The translations under genes and the position numbers were made by a program. Positions 34,722-45,000 of a DNA stretch of 64,000 bases are shown here, one piece after another (positions within the stretch are counted from its first letter, which is position 1; each line of letters starts with the position of its first letter). The notes under the pieces are model-generated. The model searched no databases, was not told the origin of the DNA, and saw only the letters and a program-made list of their open reading frames with translations. The DNA is taken from the NCBI RefSeq assembly GCF_012427845.1, contig NZ_CP038498.1:4216001-4280000 (forward strand). Direction: 5' to 3'. This DNA comes from Pectobacterium punjabense (lineage in GTDB: Bacteria; Pseudomonadota; Gammaproteobacteria; Enterobacterales; Enterobacteriaceae).

Positions 34722-36221
34722 TTGTTCAAACATGCCCAGCTTGAATCGGTCAAAGCCTGGATTGGCGATCCCGCGCATGGCGCTTTGCCGCTGCACGCTC
34801 GTATCCAGCGGGCGATTCGCCAGCTCATCCTTGATGGCATTCTCGATGTGGGAAAACCCTTACCCGCCTCGCGCGCGCTGGCTACATCACTGGAGGTATC
34901 GCGTGATACGGTCGAGTCGGCTTACAGCCAGCTGCATGCAGAGGGGTTCATTGAGCGTCGCGTTGGCAGCGGCAGTTTCGTGTCCGAGCGGGCAAAACGC
35001 CTGTCAGGACGGGGCAAAGCCCGTAAAACGGGAGAGAGCAAAACAGAGCTGCGCCTCAGTCAACGCGGCAGCGCCATGTTCCAGAATGGCGGTGTACGAG
35101 ATTTCATCATACCGCGCGCGTTCGCGCCCGGCGTGCCGGAAACACGCAGCTTTCCCCTCCAGACGTGGGAACGACTAGAGCGGCAGGTGCTAAAAGAATA
35201 TGGCACTAAAGCGCTGTTACACAGCCCGCCGCAGGGTATGGAAACGTTGAGACGAGCCATCGCAGATTATGTCAATCTCGAACGAGGAGCCCGCGCCACG
35301 CCCGATCGCGTGTTAGTGTTGACCAGCTCCCAGCAAGCGCTAACCCTGTGCGCGAATGTGCTGATGGATGTTGGCGACAGGATCTTCCTTGAAGATCCTG
35401 TGTACCACGGCGCACGCAAGGCATTCGAGGCCGCCGGGCTCGCGTGCGTGCCGATCCCGTTAGATGTTGATGGGTTGCAGGTCGATCGCCTACTTGAAGC
35501 AAGCAGCGAACACAATGCGCCTGCGAAAGCCGTATTCCTGACGCCCTCACACCAGTTTCCAACCGGCGCGACGCTGGCATTGGACCGAAGGCTGGCCGTT
35601 ATCGAATGGGCCTGGCAGCATCAGAGCTGGATTATTGAAGACGATTACGACAGCGAGTTTCACTACGCGGGTAAACCCACCGCCTGTGTGCAGGGACTCG
35701 ACCCGCACGATCGCACGATCTATATCGGCACCTTCACCAAATCGCTGTTTCCAGGCCTGCGCATCGGCTACATGGTTCTGCCGCCACAGTTGGTCGTACC
35801 GATGACCGTGGGCCGCACCCTGATGGATGGACACAGCGCACCGATTCCACAGCTCACGCTGGCACGCTTCATCGAAGGTGGTCACTTCGGTGCTCATGTA
35901 CGCACGATGCGCGCCATTTACGCGGAACGCCGCGATGTGCTGGCACAACTGGTGCGCCAGCATCTGGCTGATTTCGTGGAGCCACGAGTGCCGACCGGAG
36001 GCATGCAGATGCCCTGTATCTTCATCCGAGATATCCCTGAACACGATGCCGTGGAGTCTGCACGTCGGGCCGGTATCGATCTACTGGGGCTGACAGCGCT
36101 GCATGCGTCGAGCCAGCATAAAGCAGGTTTCCTCATGGGATTTGCGGCTCACGCTCCGCATGAACTTGAAATTGCCGTCAAGACGTTGGCAAAAGTGCTA
36201 CGTGCGCTGTGCCGCCAATAG
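34722..36221 (+). CDS. MocR-type GntR/aminotransferase regulator
   Basis: MocR/PdxR-type regulators join a GntR winged helix to a PLP-binding aminotransferase-like domain. The 499-residue protein has the DNA-binding part at about 15-85 (LPASRALATSLEVSRDTVES) and a fold-type I domain from about 115, with DYDSEFHYAGKP and the PLP lysine in GTFTKSLFPGLRIGYM. The best start is TTG at 34722; no in-frame ATG precedes the winged helix. It is divergent from a PLP-binding protein and a PLP enzyme, so control of that pair in response to PLP or an amino-acid adduct is likely. It could also control unlinked genes. Confidence 0.85.
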   Translation: MFKHAQLESVKAWIGDPAHGALPLHARIQRAIRQLILDGILDVGKPLPASRALATSLEVSRDTVESAYSQLHAEGFIERRVGSGSFVSERAKRLSGRGKARKTGESKTELRLSQRGSAMFQNGGVRDFIIPRAFAPGVPETRSFPLQTWERLERQVLKEYGTKALLHSPPQGMETLRRAIADYVNLERGARATPDRVLVLTSSQQALTLCANVLMDVGDRIFLEDPVYHGARKAFEAAGLACVPIPLDVDGLQVDRLLEASSEHNAPAKAVFLTPSHQFPTGATLALDRRLAVIEWAWQHQSWIIEDDYDSEFHYAGKPTACVQGLDPHDRTIYIGTFTKSLFPGLRIGYMVLPPQLVVPMTVGRTLMDGHSAPIPQLTLARFIEGGHFGAHVRTMRAIYAERRDVLAQLVRQHLADFVEPRVPTGGMQMPCIFIRDIPEHDAVESARRAGIDLLGLTALHASSQHKAGFLMGFAAHAPHELEIAVKTLAKVLRALCRQ

Positions 36222-36353
36222 GTGATAGCAGTGGATAACAGGTATGAGCCGTCACGGTCAGTTGGAAAATAGCAGTCAGACCGAAGATGAGCGTCATTGA
36301 GAGACAACAAGCTGAAAAAGGGATTCGATTGCAGGAACGTGATTGTGAAACAC

Positions 36354-36380
36354 AAAAAAAACCGCAGGCCAGGCCTGCGG
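36354..36380 (-). terminator. Terminator after fkpA
   Basis: An A-tract and the palindrome CCGCAGGCCAGGCCTGCGG form, on the minus strand, a GC stem followed by a T run, 23 bp past the fkpA stop. The 130 bp between it and the MocR gene shows no further feature. Confidence 0.88.
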
Positions 36381-36403
36381 TCATATCGCCATAATAGCGA
36401 TGC

Positions 36404-37222
36404 TTATTTAGCGGTTTTCTCTGCGGCGGCTGGTTTTTCAGCTTTCGCATCATCCGCTGCTTTCAGGTCAGCTTCAGATTTAATGTCCAACAGCTCAACG
36501 TCAAACACCAGCGTGGAGTTAGCCGGAATGCCCGGTACGCCGTTTTCGCCATAGGCCAGCGCTGGTGGGATAGCCAGCTTGATTTTGCCGCCTTTCTTAA
36601 CGTGTTTCAGACCTTCAGTCCAGCCTGGGATCACGCCGTCCAGACGGAAAGAAAGCGGCTCACCGCGTTTGTAGGAGTTGTCGAACTCGCTACCATCAAC
36701 CAGCGTACCTTTGTAGTTAACCACTACGGTGTCGCTGTCTTTCGGCGCGTTACCGCTGCCTTCTTTCTCAACCTGATACAGAAGGCCAGATTCAGTTTTC
36801 TTCACGCCTTTTTCTTTGGCGAAAGTTTCAAGATACTTGGTGCCTTTATCAGCGTTATCTTTCGCATCTTGCTTCATTTTGGCTTCAGCCGCTGCTTTCA
36901 CTTTGCCTTCAAAGCCTTGCAGCGTTTTCTCGATTTCTTCGTCAGTCAGCTTGCTCTTGTCAGCAAAGGCATCTTGCACACCAGCAATCAGCTGTTCTTT
37001 ATCCAGCTTGATGCCTAATTTCTCTTGCTCTTTCAGAGAGTTATCCATGTAACGCCCTAAAGAAGCGCCTAGCGCATAAGCCGCTGCCTGCTCATCGCTT
37101 TTGAATTTGGCTGCCGCAGTGGTGTCAGATGCCTGCGCTTTGTCTGCCGCCAGAGCCTGGCCTGCGTTCAGAGCCAGAGCCATCGTTGTTGCTAACAGCG
37201 TTACTTTAAACAGTGATTTCAT
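36404..37222 (-). CDS. fkpA: Periplasmic peptidyl-prolyl isomerase FkpA
   Basis: FkpA is a periplasmic chaperone and FKBP-type prolyl isomerase. The 272-residue precursor has a signal peptide (MKSLFKVTLLATTMALALNA...ALA), a helical dimerisation domain (about 40-135) and a C-terminal FKBP domain (DTVVVNYKGTLVDGSEFDNS, FRLDGVIPGWTEGL). I chose the ATG that matches E. coli, with GGAG upstream; one five codons earlier is in frame. In E. coli fkpA lies next to yheO; here 7.6 kb separates them. Confidence 0.97.
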   Translation of the reverse strand: MKSLFKVTLLATTMALALNAGQALAADKAQASDTTAAAKFKSDEQAAAYALGASLGRYMDNSLKEQEKLGIKLDKEQLIAGVQDAFADKSKLTDEEIEKTLQGFEGKVKAAAEAKMKQDAKDNADKGTKYLETFAKEKGVKKTESGLLYQVEKEGSGNAPKDSDTVVVNYKGTLVDGSEFDNSYKRGEPLSFRLDGVIPGWTEGLKHVKKGGKIKLAIPPALAYGENGVPGIPANSTLVFDVELLDIKSEADLKAADDAKAEKPAAAEKTAK

Positions 37223-37504
37223 CCATTTCTCCAGCATCTGGAGCGACGTGCTCCAGCCATCATTAAAATAAATTCGCGCCTACTATAACTGTGCGGACGA
37301 AGACAACACAACGACACACGCGACAATCCTTTGATAAAAAACGTCAGGAAGCTTTTCCGACATCATTTGTATCGTCCTAAGGCCATCCGGCAACGATATG
37401 CCCCATTTCGGATACTGCATTGCGCCCTACTGCGACCATTTTTACTACCAGAAGTTTCCGCTTTCTGACAAACTCGCAGGTAACAAGAAGTAAGGGGAAT
37501 ACCG

Positions 37505-37723
37505 ATGTCACCATCAGCACTCGAAGAACGGCTTGAACAGTTGGAAAGCCGACAGGCCTTTCAGGAATTAACCATAGAAGAGCTTAACCAAACGGTTATT
37601 CAACACGAGCGAGAAATTAGCCGCCTGCGTGAACACGTCCGTCTACTCACCGACAGGCTGCGCAACCAGCAAACGTCGCTCGTCGCTCCTCAGTCGGAAG
37701 AAACGCCACCGCCGCATTACTGA
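37505..37723 (+). CDS. slyX: SlyX family protein
   Basis: SlyX is a 72-residue coiled-coil protein of unknown function. The whole sequence is heptad-like ([20 protein letters not shown]), ending PPPHY. It lies between fkpA (divergent, 282-bp gap) and slyD (convergent), as in E. coli. Confidence 0.92.
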   Translation: MSPSALEERLEQLESRQAFQELTIEELNQTVIQHEREISRLREHVRLLTDRLRNQQTSLVAPQSEETPPPHY

Positions 37724-37758
37724 ACCTGACATACTCAGGTTCACTACCGGCCAGATAT

Positions 37759-37801
37759 AAAAAAACCTCAGGTGATGTTCATCAACCTGAGGTTTTTTTT
37801 A
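37759..37801. terminator. Bidirectional terminator between slyX and slyD
   Basis: AACCTCAGGT and ACCTGAGGTT form a long stem around GATGTTCATCA, flanked by A and T tracts. It can serve both convergent genes. Confidence 0.88.
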
Positions 37802-37836
37802 TGACAGCATTCGGCCGTTGTATGCGCTACGACCGA

Positions 37837-38421
37837 TTAGTGGCAACCGCATCCACCGTGGCCGCCGCAGCCGCCTTTACCGTGTTGGTGATCATGGTCA
37901 TGATCGTGGTCATGGCCGTGACCGCCGCAGCAACCGTCACCATGTTCATGATCGTGTTCACCATGAACGTGGCCGTGCGCCAATTCTTCTTCCGTCGCTT
38001 CACGAATGGCAATCACTTCAACATGGAAGCTCAGGTTTTGGCCTGCCAGCATGTGGTTGCCGTCGACAACAACGTGGTCATCTTCAACTTCGGTGATTTC
38101 AACTGGAACTGGACCCTGATCGGTTTCAGCCAGAAAACGCATACCCACTTGCAGCTCGTCAACGCCCATAAAAACATCTTTCGGTACGCGTTGAACCAGA
38201 TTCTCGTCATAGTTGCCGTAAGCGTCGCTGGAACCAATGTTCACATCAAACGTTTCGCCAGCTTCACGGCCTTCCAACGCGGTTTCCAGACCTGAAATCA
38301 GGGAACCGTGACCATGCAGATAGTCCAACGGCGCGCTCACCGGAGACTCATCAACCAACACACCGTCTTCTGTACGTACCTGATAGGCCAGACTGACCAC
38401 CAGATCTTTTGCTACTTTCAT
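37837..38421 (-). CDS. slyD: Metallochaperone and prolyl isomerase SlyD
   Basis: SlyD is a cytoplasmic FKBP-type prolyl isomerase and chaperone that supplies nickel for hydrogenase maturation. The 194-residue protein has the FKBP domain interrupted by the IF chaperone insert (about 1-150) and a metal-binding tail of His, Cys, Asp and Gly (GGHGHDHDHDHDHQHGKGGC). It ends GGCGCH. Confidence 0.97.
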   Translation of the reverse strand: MKVAKDLVVSLAYQVRTEDGVLVDESPVSAPLDYLHGHGSLISGLETALEGREAGETFDVNIGSSDAYGNYDENLVQRVPKDVFMGVDELQVGMRFLAETDQGPVPVEITEVEDDHVVVDGNHMLAGQNLSFHVEVIAIREATEEELAHGHVHGEHDHEHGDGCCGGHGHDHDHDHDHQHGKGGCGGHGGCGCH

Positions 38422-38541
38422 GATATCTCCTACCGTTGGAAATCAAACTGGCGCAAATTGTAGCTGAAAAATGTCCCTATGTACCGTCTGGAATCAAAAA
38501 ACGTCAACGGTTGATGACAATGCCATCATGACACCCGTCTC

Positions 38542-38736
38542 TTATTCTGGCCGAAAGATCCCGATAATATCGCTAGCCTGCGGGTCGGGTGTGGTCGCAG
38601 GTTCATCTGCCTGACTCTTGCGATATCCGCACTTTACGCACACCACAACCTCGACGTCATCTTCTCGTCCAACTGCCAGCGTGTCCTGAGCCTGACACGC
38701 CGGGCACACCGCCCCTGCAATAAAACGTTTACGCAT
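38542..38736 (-). CDS. yheV: YheV family putative zinc-ribbon protein
   Basis: This 64-residue protein has two CXXC pairs (CPACQAQD and CVKCGYRK), suggesting a zinc ribbon, and ends IIGIFRPE as in E. coli YheV. I chose the ATG at 38736, 5 nt after GGGAG. It lies 57 bp after kefB on the same strand. Function is unknown. Confidence 0.9.
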   Translation of the reverse strand: MRKRFIAGAVCPACQAQDTLAVGREDDVEVVVCVKCGYRKSQADEPATTPDPQASDIIGIFRPE

Positions 38737-38793
38737 GATAACTCCCATTCATCTCCGTTCCAGAATCTCTATTCTACTAGGCGCTGTCGGCAC

Positions 38794-40605
38794 TTATTCG
38801 TCGTCCTCATCCCACACGCTAGGTCGACGACGCTCGCGCAGCATTTCGCGCTGGAAAATATCCTCCAGCTCACGACGCGCCTCTTTTACACGAGAAATCT
38901 GCGCAACATCCCCTGTCAGCTGCGGCATCAATTCACGCAGCATGCGCATATCAAGACGCCGGAAATGCTGCTGTGCGCGCATCGCCTGATGGGGATGCAT
39001 GCCGAGTGTTACCAGCGTTTTCCGCCCCAGTTCCAACGCGCTGGAAAAGGTTTCACGCGAGAAATGCCTTACGCCCGTCTGCAACAGTTCATGGGCTTCA
39101 ACACGCCCACGCGCCCGCGCCAGAATCTCCAGATTCGGAAAATGCTGTTGGCACAGGTGTACAATTTCCATCGTATCTTCCGGCGTATTACAGGTAATCA
39201 CAATCGATCGTGCTTTGTCCGCGCCCGCCGAACGCAGCAGTTCCAGCTCCGTGGCATCGCCATAATAAACCTTATAGCCATAACTGCGCATCAGGCTGAC
39301 GGCGCTGATATCCCGCTCAAGAACCGTAATCCGCATTTTGTTCGCCATTAATAAACGACTGATCACCTGTCCGAAACGTCCGAAACCCACCACAATCACC
39401 TGCGGTTCATCATCCTCGACATAGGGTTTCTCATCCGGTACATCCTGCACGTTATAGCGACGCGCCAGAATGCGGTCGATCGCCTGCATCAGCAGCGGTG
39501 TCGTCATCATCGATAGCGTCACCGTCACCAGCAACAGCGGCAGTTGCTCACCTTTCAATACGTTGAATGAGGCCGCTGCGGAAAACAGTACGAAAGCAAA
39601 CTCGCCGCCTTGACTCAGCACGCCGGCAAACTGCAAGCGCTCGGAGCGGCGCATTCGGTTAACCCGCGCGAGGAAATAAAGTACAGCCGCTTTCACCGCC
39701 ACCAGCACCAACACCGCAACCATAATTTTCACGATGTGGGTGTAGAGAATCCCGAGATTCAGCGCCATTCCTACTGAGATAAAGAACAGGCCTAACAACA
39801 AACCTTTGAACGGTTCAATCGCGATTTCCAACTCATGCCGATATTCACTTTCCGCCAGCAGAATCCCGGCGATAAAGGTGCCTAACGCCATAGAAAGCCC
39901 TAATGCTTCCATAAACAGCGCAGAGCCGAGTACCAGCAACAACGCAGCGGCGGTGAACACTTCGCGCACGCCAGACGCCGCAATAAAACGGAACAATGGA
40001 CGTACCAGATAGCGGCCGCCGATTAACATGCCGAGAAACGCGGCGACCTTCAGGCCAATCCGCTCCCAATCGCCGAAATCACCCTGCACACCAGCCAGAA
40101 TAGGGATCAGTGCCAGCGCGGGAATCACCGCCAAATCCTGAAACAGCAGGACAGAAAAACCAAGTTGGCCGGACTCGCTGCGATTCATGCCTTTCTCGCG
40201 CATCAGTTGCAACGCCATGGCCGTTGACGACATCGCAAGCCCCACGCCACCAATCAACGCAGACTGCCATGAAAAGTCCGTCAGATATAATGCCCCACCG
40301 AGAATCAGCGCACTCAGGCCAACCTGAGCAGCTCCAACGCCGAAGATGGAACGACGCAGCGTCCAAAGCTTGGACGGATTCAGCTCCAACCCGATGATGA
40401 ACATCAGGAAAACCACACCCAGTTCCGAGAAGTGCAGGATGGCCTCCACATCACGAATAAAGCCAAGCCCCCAAGGGCCAATGGCGATCCCGGCGATCAA
40501 ATAGCCCAATACGGCACCAATTCCTAATCGGGCAGCGATCGGTACAGCTACTACCGCCACAAACAAAAACAAGACTCCGGCAGTCAGTAGCGCGGAACTC
40601 TCCAT
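38794..40605 (-). CDS. kefB: Glutathione-regulated potassium efflux antiporter KefB
   Basis: KefB exports potassium in response to electrophile-glutathione adducts, acidifying and protecting the cytoplasm. The 603-residue protein has a 12-helix CPA2 membrane domain (to about 385), then a KTN/RCK domain with the nucleotide loop [17 protein letters not shown] and a C-terminal tail. I chose the ATG giving [14 protein letters not shown], after GAGGAAC; upstream in-frame codons lie inside kefG. kefG ends 1 bp before this start. Confidence 0.96.
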   Translation of the reverse strand: MESSALLTAGVLFLFVAVVAVPIAARLGIGAVLGYLIAGIAIGPWGLGFIRDVEAILHFSELGVVFLMFIIGLELNPSKLWTLRRSIFGVGAAQVGLSALILGGALYLTDFSWQSALIGGVGLAMSSTAMALQLMREKGMNRSESGQLGFSVLLFQDLAVIPALALIPILAGVQGDFGDWERIGLKVAAFLGMLIGGRYLVRPLFRFIAASGVREVFTAAALLLVLGSALFMEALGLSMALGTFIAGILLAESEYRHELEIAIEPFKGLLLGLFFISVGMALNLGILYTHIVKIMVAVLVLVAVKAAVLYFLARVNRMRRSERLQFAGVLSQGGEFAFVLFSAAASFNVLKGEQLPLLLVTVTLSMMTTPLLMQAIDRILARRYNVQDVPDEKPYVEDDEPQVIVVGFGRFGQVISRLLMANKMRITVLERDISAVSLMRSYGYKVYYGDATELELLRSAGADKARSIVITCNTPEDTMEIVHLCQQHFPNLEILARARGRVEAHELLQTGVRHFSRETFSSALELGRKTLVTLGMHPHQAMRAQQHFRRLDMRMLRELMPQLTGDVAQISRVKEARRELEDIFQREMLRERRRPSVWDEDDE

Positions 40606-40606
40606 A

Positions 40607-41161
40607 CTAGCGTTCCTCTTCAGATAAAGGGGAGGATAGCCATTCGCCGTAGGCTCTGGCGTGGCTCGATAACACGTCGGGCTGTAAACGACGCGCCCAG
40701 TAAACAATCATCGGGCGCATCCAATGCATACGACACATGCCGGCTGTCAGCTCAAACGGACGTAACAAATCATCCATGGAGTAACGGTTGTTGCCATCAG
40801 CATGGTAAGCATCTTCCGGTTCACCGGTCGTAATCACTGAACGCCAGTATTTCCCCGCCAGCGCATTGCCGCCAATCCCATTGGCAAAACCACGGGATAA
40901 CACCCTATCGAGCCACTCTTTCAGCAACGCCGGGCAGCTATAGGTATAAAACGGATGTTGGAAAACAATGATCTGATGCTCACGCAGCAACTGTTGTTCG
41001 TGATGGATATCGATAAAAAAATCAGGATAGTGTGCGTAAAGATCGTGCACGGTTACATTCGCCAACTGCTGCGCCGGTTGCAATAAGACCCGGTTCGCGA
41101 CCGAGTCCTGTGGTTCCGGATGGGCATACAGCAGCAAAATCTTCGGTGGCTGCGACATCAT
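40607..41161 (-). CDS. kefG: KefB ancillary quinone oxidoreductase KefG
   Basis: KefG is a flavodoxin-like NAD(P)H oxidoreductase needed for full KefB activity. The 184-residue protein starts [19 protein letters not shown] and has [19 protein letters not shown] and the TTGEPEDAY loop. The ATG at 41161 follows GGAGGGGA and matches the E. coli start. It is cotranscribed with kefB and yheV and divergent from yheS. Confidence 0.95.
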   Translation of the reverse strand: MMSQPPKILLLYAHPEPQDSVANRVLLQPAQQLANVTVHDLYAHYPDFFIDIHHEQQLLREHQIIVFQHPFYTYSCPALLKEWLDRVLSRGFANGIGGNALAGKYWRSVITTGEPEDAYHADGNNRYSMDDLLRPFELTAGMCRMHWMRPMIVYWARRLQPDVLSSHARAYGEWLSSPLSEEER

Positions 41162-41283
41162 TCCCCTCCAAAGCGTCGTCATGATAATCGTTTTCCGTTA
41201 CCATGCAGCGCAACGACTAAAAACAGGACACCGCGTGTCCTGATATGTCCATAATTTAACATACTCTGAACATACGGCGCTTT

Positions 41284-43191
41284 ATGATTGTTTTCTCTTC
41301 GCTGCAAATTCGACGTGGTGTACGCGTTCTAATCGACAACGCGACAGCAACGGTTAATCCTGGCCAGAAAGTTGGTCTGGTTGGCAAGAACGGCTGTGGT
41401 AAATCTACGCTGCTGTCATTACTGAAAGGTGAAATCAGCGCCGACGGCGGTAGCGCGACATTTCCGCAAAACTGGTCACTGGCCTGGGTCAATCAGGAAA
41501 CACCGGCATTGGACAAGCCCGCGCTGGACTACGTGATTGACGGTGACCGTGAATATCGCCAGTTGGAAGCCGCGTTGCAGACCGCCAACGAAGAGAACGA
41601 CGGCAACGCGATTGCCACGCTGCACGGCAAGCTGGATGCGATTCAGGCCTGGACGATCCAGGCCAGAGCGTCAAGCCTGCTCAGTGGATTAGGGTTTTCT
41701 CAGCCACAGTTGCAACAGCCTGTCAGCGCCTTTTCCGGTGGCTGGCGGATGCGCTTGAATCTGGCGCAGGCGCTGATTTGCCGTTCAGACCTGTTACTGC
41801 TAGATGAACCAACCAACCACCTCGATCTGGATGCCGTCATCTGGCTGGAAAAGTGGTTAAAAAATTATGCTGGTACGCTGGTTCTGATCTCGCACGACCG
41901 CGATTTCCTCGATCCGGTGGTGACCAAGATTCTGCACATCGAACAGCAGTCGCTTAACGAGTACACCGGTAACTATTCCTCGTTTGAACGCCAACGCGCC
42001 ACCCGCCTTGCACAGCAGCAATCGCTTTATGAGCACCAGCAGGAGCGCGTCGCGCATCTGCAACACTATATTGACCGATTCCGTGCGCAAGCGACCAAAG
42101 CCAAGCAGGCGCAAAGCCGGATAAAAATGCTGGAACGCATGGAGATGATTGCGCCAGCGCATGTCGATAACCCTTTCCGCTTTAGCTTTCGCGCCCCGGA
42201 ATCGCTGCCTAATCCACTCATGAAGATGGAAAAGATCAGCGCAGGCTACAACGACAAGCTGATTCTCGAATCCATCAAACTCAATTTAGTGCCGGGTTCG
42301 CGCATCGGGCTGCTCGGCCATAACGGCGCAGGTAAATCTACGCTGATCAAGCTGCTTGCTGGCACGCTTGCCCCATTGAAAGGAGAAATCGGGCTGGCAA
42401 AAGGCGTTAAGCTCGGTTATTTCGCCCAGCATCAGTTGGAGTTCCTACGTGCAGACGAGTCACCATTGCAACATTTGGTGCGCCTGGCTGAGCGGGAAAC
42501 GGAACAGCAGCTACGCGACTACCTCGGTGGCTTCGGTTTTCAGGGCGACAAAGTCACCGAGATCACCGAGCGCTTCTCCGGCGGTGAAAAAGCGCGTCTG
42601 GTGCTGGCACTGATCGTCTGGCAGCGTCCAAATCTCCTGTTGCTCGACGAACCGACCAACCACCTCGATCTGGACATGCGTCAGGCGCTAACCGAAGCGT
42701 TAATCGATTTTGAAGGCGCGCTGGTTGTCGTCTCGCACGATCGACACCTGATCCGTTCTACCACCGACGATCTCTATCTGGTACACGACCAGAAAGTAGA
42801 GCCATTCGACGGCGATTTGGAAGATTACCAACAGTGGCTGGTTGGCCTGCAACGTCAGGAAAATACGGCCGATGAAACGCCAAAAGAAAATGCTGCCAAC
42901 AGCGCACAGGGCAGAAAAGATCAGAAACGCCGTGAAGCCGAGTTGAGAACACAAACTCAGCCACTGCGTAAGCAGATCACCAAGCTTGAACAGCAGATGG
43001 AGAAGCTGGGGGAAGCGCTCGCAGCACTGGAAGCTCGGCTGGCGGACAGTGCAATCTACGACATCAGCCGCAAGGCCGAGCTCACCGATTGCTTGCAACA
43101 ACAAACCAAAGTCAAAATCGAGCTAGAAGAAACGGAGCTGTCCTGGCTGGACGCACAGGAACAGTTAGAACAGATGATGCAGAGCGAATAA
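41284..43191 (+). CDS. yheS: ABC-F family ATPase YheS
   Basis: YheS belongs to the ABC-F proteins, soluble twin-ATPases that act on the ribosome and help translation of difficult sequences. The 635-residue protein has two cassettes (Walker A GKNGCGKST and GHNGAGKST; signatures FSGGWRMRL and FSGGEKARL; LLLDEPTNHLDLD in both) and a charged linker, then a C-terminal coiled-coil tail (about 535-635). There are no membrane segments. It is divergent from kefG. Confidence 0.95.
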   Translation: MIVFSSLQIRRGVRVLIDNATATVNPGQKVGLVGKNGCGKSTLLSLLKGEISADGGSATFPQNWSLAWVNQETPALDKPALDYVIDGDREYRQLEAALQTANEENDGNAIATLHGKLDAIQAWTIQARASSLLSGLGFSQPQLQQPVSAFSGGWRMRLNLAQALICRSDLLLLDEPTNHLDLDAVIWLEKWLKNYAGTLVLISHDRDFLDPVVTKILHIEQQSLNEYTGNYSSFERQRATRLAQQQSLYEHQQERVAHLQHYIDRFRAQATKAKQAQSRIKMLERMEMIAPAHVDNPFRFSFRAPESLPNPLMKMEKISAGYNDKLILESIKLNLVPGSRIGLLGHNGAGKSTLIKLLAGTLAPLKGEIGLAKGVKLGYFAQHQLEFLRADESPLQHLVRLAERETEQQLRDYLGGFGFQGDKVTEITERFSGGEKARLVLALIVWQRPNLLLLDEPTNHLDLDMRQALTEALIDFEGALVVVSHDRHLIRSTTDDLYLVHDQKVEPFDGDLEDYQQWLVGLQRQENTADETPKENAANSAQGRKDQKRREAELRTQTQPLRKQITKLEQQMEKLGEALAALEARLADSAIYDISRKAELTDCLQQQTKVKIELEETELSWLDAQEQLEQMMQSE

Positions 43192-43209
43192 ATCTGATGT
43201 CCCTCTCCT

Positions 43210-43247
43210 GATAACGTCGCGAGCGATAAACCGCTCACGACGTTATC
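43210..43247. terminator. Hairpin between yheS and the LysE-type gene
   Basis: GATAACGTCG and CGACGTTATC, with inner arms GAGCG and CGCTC, form a long stem 19 bp past yheS. No strong T-tract follows, so it may be a processing or weak termination hairpin for the two convergent genes. Confidence 0.55.
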
Positions 43248-43273
43248 AAACCAGCATGAATGCCAAATCAACG

Positions 43274-43876
43274 TTAATGCCAAATCAACAACACGCAGGC
43301 AGCGGTTAGCAGCCCCATTGATACGTTGAAGATGATCCACGCTTTCTTACTGCGTAGCAGTCGCCCAATCACCGTACCAAAACCCAGCCAGATGACACCG
43401 GAAACCAGATTCACCAGCACAATGCCGATGCTTATCGCGATCACCGAATGGTTATAGCCTTCACCCGCCAGACTAAAGCTGGCCACCGCGCCCAACGCCA
43501 TGAGCCACGCTTTCGGGTTTAAGAATTGCAACAACCACCCTTGATAAAGCCGGATCGGCTGAGGCGGCGCAACGGATGTCTCCAACCGTTCGTAAGCCGC
43601 CGTGGCGATTTTCCACGCCAGCCAAAGCAGATAGGCGCTACCGAGGACTTTCAGAATAAAGTGCAACGAAGGATAAATCAGAATCAAACCGCCGACGCCG
43701 AATGCGACCAGCAGCAAAATGCTCTGCATCCCCAACATGATGCCAACCATCAGCCACAGTGAGCGCATAAAGCCAAAATTCGCGCCCGAAGTGGTCAACA
43801 ACATATTATTCGGCCCCGGTGTGATAGCCGCTACCCACAAAAAACCTAACATCGAAAGAAATAAACTCAGTTCCAT
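43274..43876 (-). CDS. LysE/RhtB family exporter
   Basis: This 200-residue inner-membrane protein belongs to the LysE/RhtB amino-acid exporters, with six likely membrane helices and the family signature ITPGPNNMLLTTSGANFG in the first loop. I chose the ATG giving MELSLFLSMLGF. The substrate cannot be told from sequence. It lies between yheS and yheT, which are adjacent in E. coli, so it is an insertion relative to that backbone. Confidence 0.9.
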   Translation of the reverse strand: MELSLFLSMLGFLWVAAITPGPNNMLLTTSGANFGFMRSLWLMVGIMLGMQSILLLVAFGVGGLILIYPSLHFILKVLGSAYLLWLAWKIATAAYERLETSVAPPQPIRLYQGWLLQFLNPKAWLMALGAVASFSLAGEGYNHSVIAISIGIVLVNLVSGVIWLGFGTVIGRLLRSKKAWIIFNVSMGLLTAACVLLIWH

Positions 43877-43982
43877 TATTTGTGGGCGCTCCTGACCCAA
43901 ATGTCGTACCAACTGGCAGCATTGAAGCTAACAGTGTGATATTGATCGTACAAGAGCCGACAACAAGATTTTCATATCCTTT

Positions 43983-44999
43983 ATGCATGACCATTTTCAT
44001 CCGCTAAGCGGTGCGCATAATCCGCATCTGCAAACGCTATTACCGCGCCTGATTCGCCGTCACGCGCAGTTCTCACCAGTCTGGCAAGCGCTCGAATTAC
44101 CCGACGGCGATTTCGTCGATCTGGCATGGAGCGAAGCGCCCGCGCAGGCACGGCACAAACCACGCGTGGTGCTGTTCCACGGGCTGGAAGGCAGCTTTCA
44201 CAGCCCATACGCCCACGGCCTGCTACATGCTTGTAAACAGCGCGGCTGGCTGGCCGTCATCATGCATTTTCGCGGGTGCAGCGGTAAGCCCAACCGGATG
44301 AAACGCATTTATCATTCTGGCGAAACCAGCGATGCCAGCTATTTTTTGCACTGGATGCAAGAAACGCTGGGCGCGGCGCCTACCGCTGCCATCGGTGTTT
44401 CTCTCGGCGGAAACATGCTGGCCTACCTGCTCGGTCAGCAGGGTGAAGGCTGTTCCCTGTCCGCCGCCGTCATCGTTTCCGCGCCGTTGATGCTCGAACC
44501 TTGCAGCCGTCGGATGGAACAAGGATTCTCCCGCGTCTATCAGCACTACCTGCTGCGCCTGTTGAAACAAAACGCCAGCCGCAAGCTGGCAGCTTACCCG
44601 GACACGCTGCCGATCCAGTTGCCGCAGTTGAAGCGAATCCGCCAGTTGCGCGAGTTTGATGACGTCATTACCTCCCGTATCCACGGCTTTCACGATGCCA
44701 CTGACTACTATCGACGCTGTAGCGCGCTGCCGCTGTTACCTCAAATACGCAAACCACTGCTGATCATCCACGCAAAAGACGATCCTTTTATGACGTCAGA
44801 GGTCATTCCCGATCTGTCGCAGTTACCGTCTAATATTGAGTATCAACTAACGGAACACGGCGGGCATGTTGGCTTCGTGAGTGGTACGTTATTGAAACCG
44901 GAAATGTGGCTGGAACAGCGCATTCCCAACTGGCTTAGCCCATTCTTGGACCACGCCGCCGATCCTTCTTCAGGAACCACTTTTACTCAGGAACCCTAG
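43983..44999 (+). CDS. yheT: Alpha/beta-hydrolase YheT
   Basis: The product is a 338-residue alpha/beta-hydrolase of the YheT/ABHD1-3 family, whose members are esterase-like; the bacterial substrate is unknown. The nucleophile elbow is GVSLGGNML, the oxyanion region is [17 protein letters not shown], and the C-terminal catalytic His is probably in [11 protein letters not shown]. It is divergent from the exporter and abuts yheU by 1 bp. Confidence 0.94.
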   Translation: MHDHFHPLSGAHNPHLQTLLPRLIRRHAQFSPVWQALELPDGDFVDLAWSEAPAQARHKPRVVLFHGLEGSFHSPYAHGLLHACKQRGWLAVIMHFRGCSGKPNRMKRIYHSGETSDASYFLHWMQETLGAAPTAAIGVSLGGNMLAYLLGQQGEGCSLSAAVIVSAPLMLEPCSRRMEQGFSRVYQHYLLRLLKQNASRKLAAYPDTLPIQLPQLKRIRQLREFDDVITSRIHGFHDATDYYRRCSALPLLPQIRKPLLIIHAKDDPFMTSEVIPDLSQLPSNIEYQLTEHGGHVGFVSGTLLKPEMWLEQRIPNWLSPFLDHAADPSSGTTFTQEP

Positions 45000-45000
45000 C

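Noticed and set aside
37801..38295. 164-residue plus-strand open frame with hydrophobic start
   Set aside because: It is the antisense of the His-rich slyD tail, which makes apparent Met/Val runs.
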